Source: Bacillus sp. UNC438CL73TsuS30 | GTDB lineage: Bacteria > Bacillota > Bacilli > Bacillales > Cytobacillaceae | NCBI RefSeq assembly: GCF_000482325.1 | Contig: NZ_AXVA01000012.1 | Coordinates: 124,001 to 188,000 of the forward strand | Reading direction: 5' to 3' | DNA length: 64,000 bases | Shown here: positions 60,624 through 64,000 of the stretch, piece by piece | How the letters are laid out: the number at the start of each line of letters is the position of its first letter | How positions within the stretch are numbered: position 1 is the stretch's first letter | The notes under the pieces: model-generated | What the model was told of the DNA's origin: nothing | Databases searched by the model: none | The model's input: only the letters and a program-made list of their open reading frames with translations | Translations under genes and position numbers: made by a program

Positions 60624-61544
60624 TCAGCCCCTAACCTTCGCTTCCATGAGGATGGAATGGAGGAATTTTTTGATATCAATTCGGGTAGTTGAGGCGGTGT
60701 GTTTTTTTCCTCCGAGTTCGAGCATTTTCATTCGTACTTGGGTATAGTCGAATAATTTGGATGAGAAGTACTCAAAGGTTGGGTTGGCATAATCCGTTAA
60801 ACCAAGTGAGGCAAGATGCTCGAGCACCTGTTGAATTGTACGGCGAATCCGTTGTTCCACGGCTTTCCCTTCCTTAGTTATTTCCTGCGGTGAAGAGGCT
60901 GAACCGAGCCGAGTTTTGGCCGCCTGTTCATACAACTCTTTCAAAGGCGGGAGGTCGCGATTTCCCTGTATTTCTAATTGATGTAAAATCGTTAAAAGAT
61001 CCAAAAGATCCTTTTCACCACTCTTGCCAACAATCCCAAGTTCAAGAAGGATGCTTTTGGCAGATGAGATAATTGAAGATTGCTTACTTGGACGAGCCTT
61101 CTCTAGAATGCGGTCGTTTGTATTGTGCTTCGTTAAAAAGCTTAATGATTTTTGAATATGTTGAAGTGATTTTTCCAGCATCAGATAGTCACTTACTTTT
61201 TTAAGGACACTGACCACCTCAAGCCGATTAATCGGCTTTGTGATATACTGCTCCACTCCAAGAGAATACGCTTCGCTAATCATATCCTTTGTTTCGACTT
61301 GAGAGATCATAATGATTTTCCCTTGAAAGGAGGGAGCAATTTCTCTGACTGTTTCAATTCCGTCCCTGATGGGCATGAGCAGGTCAATCATTAGGATATC
61401 GACATCTTTTAAAGAAAGAGTCTCTGCATCCACTTCAGCCCCGTCCGCTGCTTCCCCTACAATCGACCCCAAGCCTTCCTCTTCAATGATATTTGATAGC
61501 ATTCCTCTAATAGTAACGGTATCATCAACAATAAAAAAATTCAT
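60624..61544 (-). CDS. glnL: Response regulator, GlnL (YcbB) family
   Basis: A 306-residue regulator: receiver with VDDTVTIRGML, phospho-Asp in ILMIDLLMPIRDG (about 57) and a Lys in YITKPINR. The long C-terminal YcbB-type DNA-binding domain includes ARPSKQ...LLELGIVGKSGEKD and TRIDIKKFLHSI. In B. subtilis GlnL activates glutamine-use genes. Start ATG 61544 with AAGGGGTGA eight bases upstream, inside the stop region of the kinase gene, so the two are coupled. A GlnL-type site lies upstream of the divergent symporter gene. Confidence 0.85.
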   Translation of the reverse strand: MNFFIVDDTVTIRGMLSNIIEEEGLGSIVGEAADGAEVDAETLSLKDVDILMIDLLMPIRDGIETVREIAPSFQGKIIMISQVETKDMISEAYSLGVEQYITKPINRLEVVSVLKKVSDYLMLEKSLQHIQKSLSFLTKHNTNDRILEKARPSKQSSIISSAKSILLELGIVGKSGEKDLLDLLTILHQLEIQGNRDLPPLKELYEQAAKTRLGSASSPQEITKEGKAVEQRIRRTIQQVLEHLASLGLTDYANPTFEYFSSKLFDYTQVRMKMLELGGKKHTASTTRIDIKKFLHSILMEAKVRG

Positions 61545-61549
61545 GGTAA

Positions 61550-62809
61550 TCACCCCTTTTTCGTTAAATTATTGACCGGAAGCAGAATTTCAAAGGTTGT
61601 ACCTTTTCCTTTCTCTGATTCAACTAGGTTTATTGTGCCATTCAGATTTTCAATGACATTTTTTGTGTAGGATAAACCGATTCCATTTGAAGCAATCCCG
61701 GCTTGATCAAATTTTGTTGTAAAACCTGGTTCAAAAATATACATTTTGTTTTTCTCAGAAATCCCGTTTCCACTATCCTTTATACTTATTTTGACTTGTT
61801 CTCGAACCCTTTCAACCGTTAATACAATCTGTCCCTCCTGATGGATGGCTTCCACCGCATTGGCAACAAGATTATTGATAAGGGAAAGAAGGATAAAGGT
61901 ATGGTACTCCGAATGTTCCCCCGAAATGTTTACCTGAAAATCAACTGATTTCCCGAGCAGTTCACTATAATTTTTATTTGAAATCGTTACAACTGAAATG
62001 ATTTCGCGAATGTTCATAAAGTCGTCTAATTTTTCTTTAGCCATTAATTTAGACAAGCCAGCATAAATACGTTGATTATCTTTTTTTATTTCGTGTAATT
62101 CCCCGGCGATTTTCAACATGGCTTGGGCTTCGTTATGATTGTTTAGCGTTTTTAAATCTCGATAAATCGTGTAGCAGGCGCTAGTTAGCTGCTCTGCGTT
62201 CTTTGCTGATTTTTCCAATTGAAACATTTCTACATATAAATTTGAGACTAAAAGTAAAACCTCCTCGGTCCGCTTTCGTTGCTGCTCTTCAGCCAACCTT
62301 GTCTCACGTACTAAAATTATATTGAAAAAACCAAGTACAAAGAAGCTGCGGATTATGGCTACCCCGACAATAATTAAGAAGCCAGAGGTTGTCATTTTCA
62401 TATCAGTTGTGTAATGGCGAATGGTCATTTCTGAAAAATTGCCCATAATTTCGAGCACCATTCCAACTAGACCAATGAGCAGCGGGCGATGATATAATTT
62501 TTTCACTTTAAAAATATGAAAAAAGGCAGCAAAGACCATGTAATAGAAAAACACGGGAAAATGGTCAGGGAAATCAAAGGAGCCAACTTGAAACTTGTCC
62601 AGAATGATCCGGAAACAAACGACGGCACTTCCCGTTAATAAGCCGGCTAGAACGGGGTGGATTTTACGTGACCATAGCAATATAAAGAAAAATACAGGTG
62701 TACTTAAGCTGATTCTTAGATCGGCACCGGTTAAGGGATAAAACTTTACTTCTCCGGCAATAGGAACGGCAATGATCATAAACAAATAGGCTAAAATTTT
62801 ATCGCGAAT
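61550..62809 (-). CDS. glnK: Sensor histidine kinase, GlnK (YcbA) family; rare ATT start proposed
   Basis: A kinase of 419 residues (411 from the TTG at 62785). Five to six helices in the first 180 residues lead to a kinase domain with a diverged phospho-acceptor region (LAEEQQRKRTEEVLLLVSNLYVEMFQ) and HATPase_c with NLVANAVEAIHQEG, IKDSGNGIS and SNGIGLSYTKN. The ribosome binding site GGGGGGTGA lies seven bases before an in-frame ATT at 62809, while TTG 62785 and ATG 62779 are 25 or more bases away; ATT is the likely start. It pairs with the GlnL-like regulator and is divergent from a glutamate/dicarboxylate symporter. Confidence 0.82.
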   Translation of the reverse strand: MRDKILAYLFMIIAVPIAGEVKFYPLTGADLRISLSTPVFFFILLWSRKIHPVLAGLLTGSAVVCFRIILDKFQVGSFDFPDHFPVFFYYMVFAAFFHIFKVKKLYHRPLLIGLVGMVLEIMGNFSEMTIRHYTTDMKMTTSGFLIIVGVAIIRSFFVLGFFNIILVRETRLAEEQQRKRTEEVLLLVSNLYVEMFQLEKSAKNAEQLTSACYTIYRDLKTLNNHNEAQAMLKIAGELHEIKKDNQRIYAGLSKLMAKEKLDDFMNIREIISVVTISNKNYSELLGKSVDFQVNISGEHSEYHTFILLSLINNLVANAVEAIHQEGQIVLTVERVREQVKISIKDSGNGISEKNKMYIFEPGFTTKFDQAGIASNGIGLSYTKNVIENLNGTINLVESEKGKGTTFEILLPVNNLTKKG

Positions 62810-62871
62810 ACGATCACCCCCCTATCTATAGTAAAAAAATTATTTTCAATTGTAAAAATTTTTTTAACCCA

Positions 62872-62887
62872 CTTTGTAGTTTTTTGT
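62872..62887 (+). promoter_or_regulatory. Candidate GlnL operator upstream of the symporter gene
   Basis: CTTTGT-AGTT-TTTTGT matches the tandem TTTTGT-N4-TTTTGT described for B. subtilis GlnL at all but one base. It lies about 60 bp upstream of the likely symporter promoter and between the divergent genes. Confidence 0.6.
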
Positions 62888-62928
62888 AGGTTATCGTAGG
62901 TCGGCATTTATGATAAAAACTGTAATCG

Positions 62929-62956
62929 TTTACAAACTATATTCCTACTATAATAT
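62929..62956 (+). promoter_or_regulatory. Likely promoter of the symporter gene
   Basis: TTTACA (62929-62934) and TAATAT (62951-62956), spacer 16 bp, 40 bp before the start codon. A weak -35 fits a promoter that needs an activator. Confidence 0.5.
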
Positions 62957-62995
62957 TATCAAAAATCAAAAAACTTATCGATGGGAGAGAAGCGA

Positions 62996-64000
62996 GTGAA
63001 AAAAATTAGTTTAGCATGGCAAATTTTTATTGGGTTAATTCTTGGGATTATTTTAGGAGCCATTTTTTACGGAAATCCACATATCGAGCAATTTTTACAG
63101 CCAATTGGAAACATCTTTTTACGATTAATTAAAATGATTGTTGTGCCGATTGTCATCTCATGTCTTGTAGTTGGTGTTGCCGGTGCTGGCGATATGAAAT
63201 CGCTAGGGAAACTTGGGGGCAAAACGCTTCTATATTTTGAAATCATTACAACGATCGCGATTGTTGTCGGCCTTTTAGTTGCTAATATTTTTCATCCGGG
63301 TACCGGCGTGGATCGTTCGCAACTGGTTAAATCAGATATCAGTTCCTATGTTACGACTGAAAAAGCAACGGAGTCACACTCTCATATTGATACACTTGTA
63401 AATATTGTACCGACCAATGTGGTCCAGGCGTTTGCAAATGGAGATATGCTGGCGATTATTTTCTTCTCCGTTATGTTTGGTCTTGGTGTTGCAGCGATTG
63501 GTGAAAAAGGCAAACCAATCATTGAATTTTTTAGAGGTACAGCCGATGCGATGTTCTATGTAACCAATCAGATAATGAAGATTGCTCCATTAGGGGTGTT
63601 TGCCTTAATTGGCGTTACCGTTTCAAAATTTGGGTTGGAATCATTAATACCGCTTGGAAAATTGGTTATTACCGTATATGGCGCGATGGCTTTCTTTATT
63701 ATTGTCGTGCTCGGCATTGTAGCGAAAATTTGCGGCTACAACATTTTTAAGCTTTTAGCTTACCTGAAAGACGAATTAATTTTGGGCTACTCCACAGCGA
63801 GTTCGGAAACCGTTCTTCCGAAAATTATGGAAAAAATGGAGCGAATCGGCTGTCCAAAAGGGATTACCTCATTTGTTATCCCGACTGGTTATTCGTTTAA
63901 TTTGGATGGCTCGACTTTGTATCAGGCTATTGCCGCTTTGTTCATCGCCCAAATGTATGGTATTCATATGAGCATTGGACAACAGATTACATTAGTTCTA
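62996..64000 (+). CDS. Glutamate/dicarboxylate:cation symporter (DAACS family), 3' end missing
   Basis: A GTG start with GGGAGAG upstream opens a frame that runs to the window edge (335 codons seen). The sequence matches the GltP/GltT/DctA family: LRLIKMIVVPIVISCLVVGVAG, the serine-rich loop GYSTASSETVLPKIM, and IPTGYSFNLDGSTLYQA, which forms part of the substrate and cation sites. It imports glutamate, aspartate or C4-dicarboxylates with H+ or Na+. The divergent GlnK/GlnL-like pair and the GlnL-type site upstream suggest control by glutamine or a related signal. Confidence 0.92.
   Translation, partial: MKKISLAWQIFIGLILGIILGAIFYGNPHIEQFLQPIGNIFLRLIKMIVVPIVISCLVVGVAGAGDMKSLGKLGGKTLLYFEIITTIAIVVGLLVANIFHPGTGVDRSQLVKSDISSYVTTEKATESHSHIDTLVNIVPTNVVQAFANGDMLAIIFFSVMFGLGVAAIGEKGKPIIEFFRGTADAMFYVTNQIMKIAPLGVFALIGVTVSKFGLESLIPLGKLVITVYGAMAFFIIVVLGIVAKICGYNIFKLLAYLKDELILGYSTASSETVLPKIMEKMERIGCPKGITSFVIPTGYSFNLDGSTLYQAIAALFIAQMYGIHMSIGQQITLVL

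Overview
The window reads as chromosomal DNA of an aerobic to facultatively anaerobic, spore-forming member of the Bacillaceae. The signs are strong AGGAGG-type ribosome binding sites with many GTG/TTG starts, a SAM (S-box) riboswitch, a liaIHFSR cell-envelope stress operon, a GlnK/GlnL-type regulator pair, orphan sporulation-type histidine kinases with Spo0A-box-like sequences upstream, YfkAB, YugO and an EfeUOB iron system. It looks most like a Bacillus/Neobacillus-type genome; the species cannot be read. No rRNA, tRNA, prophage, insertion sequence or CRISPR array was recognised.

Layout. 1-2.5 kb: thiolase (cut by the window edge) and an acyl-CoA ligase. 2.5-7.6 kb: a 57-residue membrane peptide gene, recQ, yfkAB and an MFS exporter. 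7.7-11.7 kb: a SAM riboswitch controlling a ribose-class ABC transporter. 11.8-19.7 kb: a ThrE-type exporter pair, an amino acid permease, the K+ channel YugO, and an ATP-grasp (glutathionylspermidine-synthase-like) / DUF350 / lipoprotein operon. 19.8-27 kb: an AT-rich signalling block with two orphan kinases, an amino acid permease, an HD-GYP protein, a 19-residue Cys/Trp peptide and a membrane M50 protease with a PqqD-like N-terminal domain. 27-35 kb: a molybdoenzyme operon of the NarB/NapA type (membrane subunit, catalytic subunit, four-cluster ferredoxin, Tat-exported Rieske protein, three small proteins), then two HisKA_3 kinases, a NarL-type regulator and an NreA-like GAF protein. 35-51.7 kb: glnS, a Gfo/Idh oxidoreductase, an anaerobic set with FNR-like boxes (NapH-like protein, DUF2249, Crp/Fnr regulator, HMA-like protein), a WG-repeat protein, a DEAD-box helicase, an amidase, a Rieske-FAD oxidoreductase and a PLP trans-sulfuration enzyme. 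52-64 kb: a LysM-CAP protein, liaIHFSR, Fur-controlled efeOBU, glnL/glnK-like genes and the start of a glutamate/dicarboxylate symporter.

How it fits together. Respiratory genes at 27-35 kb and 38.8-44 kb look like one anaerobic/nitrate-response theme: NreABC-like sensing next to the reductase, and FNR-like palindromes next to a Crp/Fnr gene that keeps the E-SR recognition signature. The most unusual locus is 22.9-27 kb. Two membrane proteins share the same N-terminal multi-helix domain but carry different outputs (histidine kinase or HD-GYP). The HD-GYP gene is coupled to a tiny CWWCW peptide gene, which a terminator separates from a PqqD-M50 protease. This is a good candidate for an undescribed peptide signal or RiPP-like system.

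The window also holds three arrays of short palindromic units with a period at or near 51 bp, plus one 21-bp tandem array. Three of the four lie between convergent genes.
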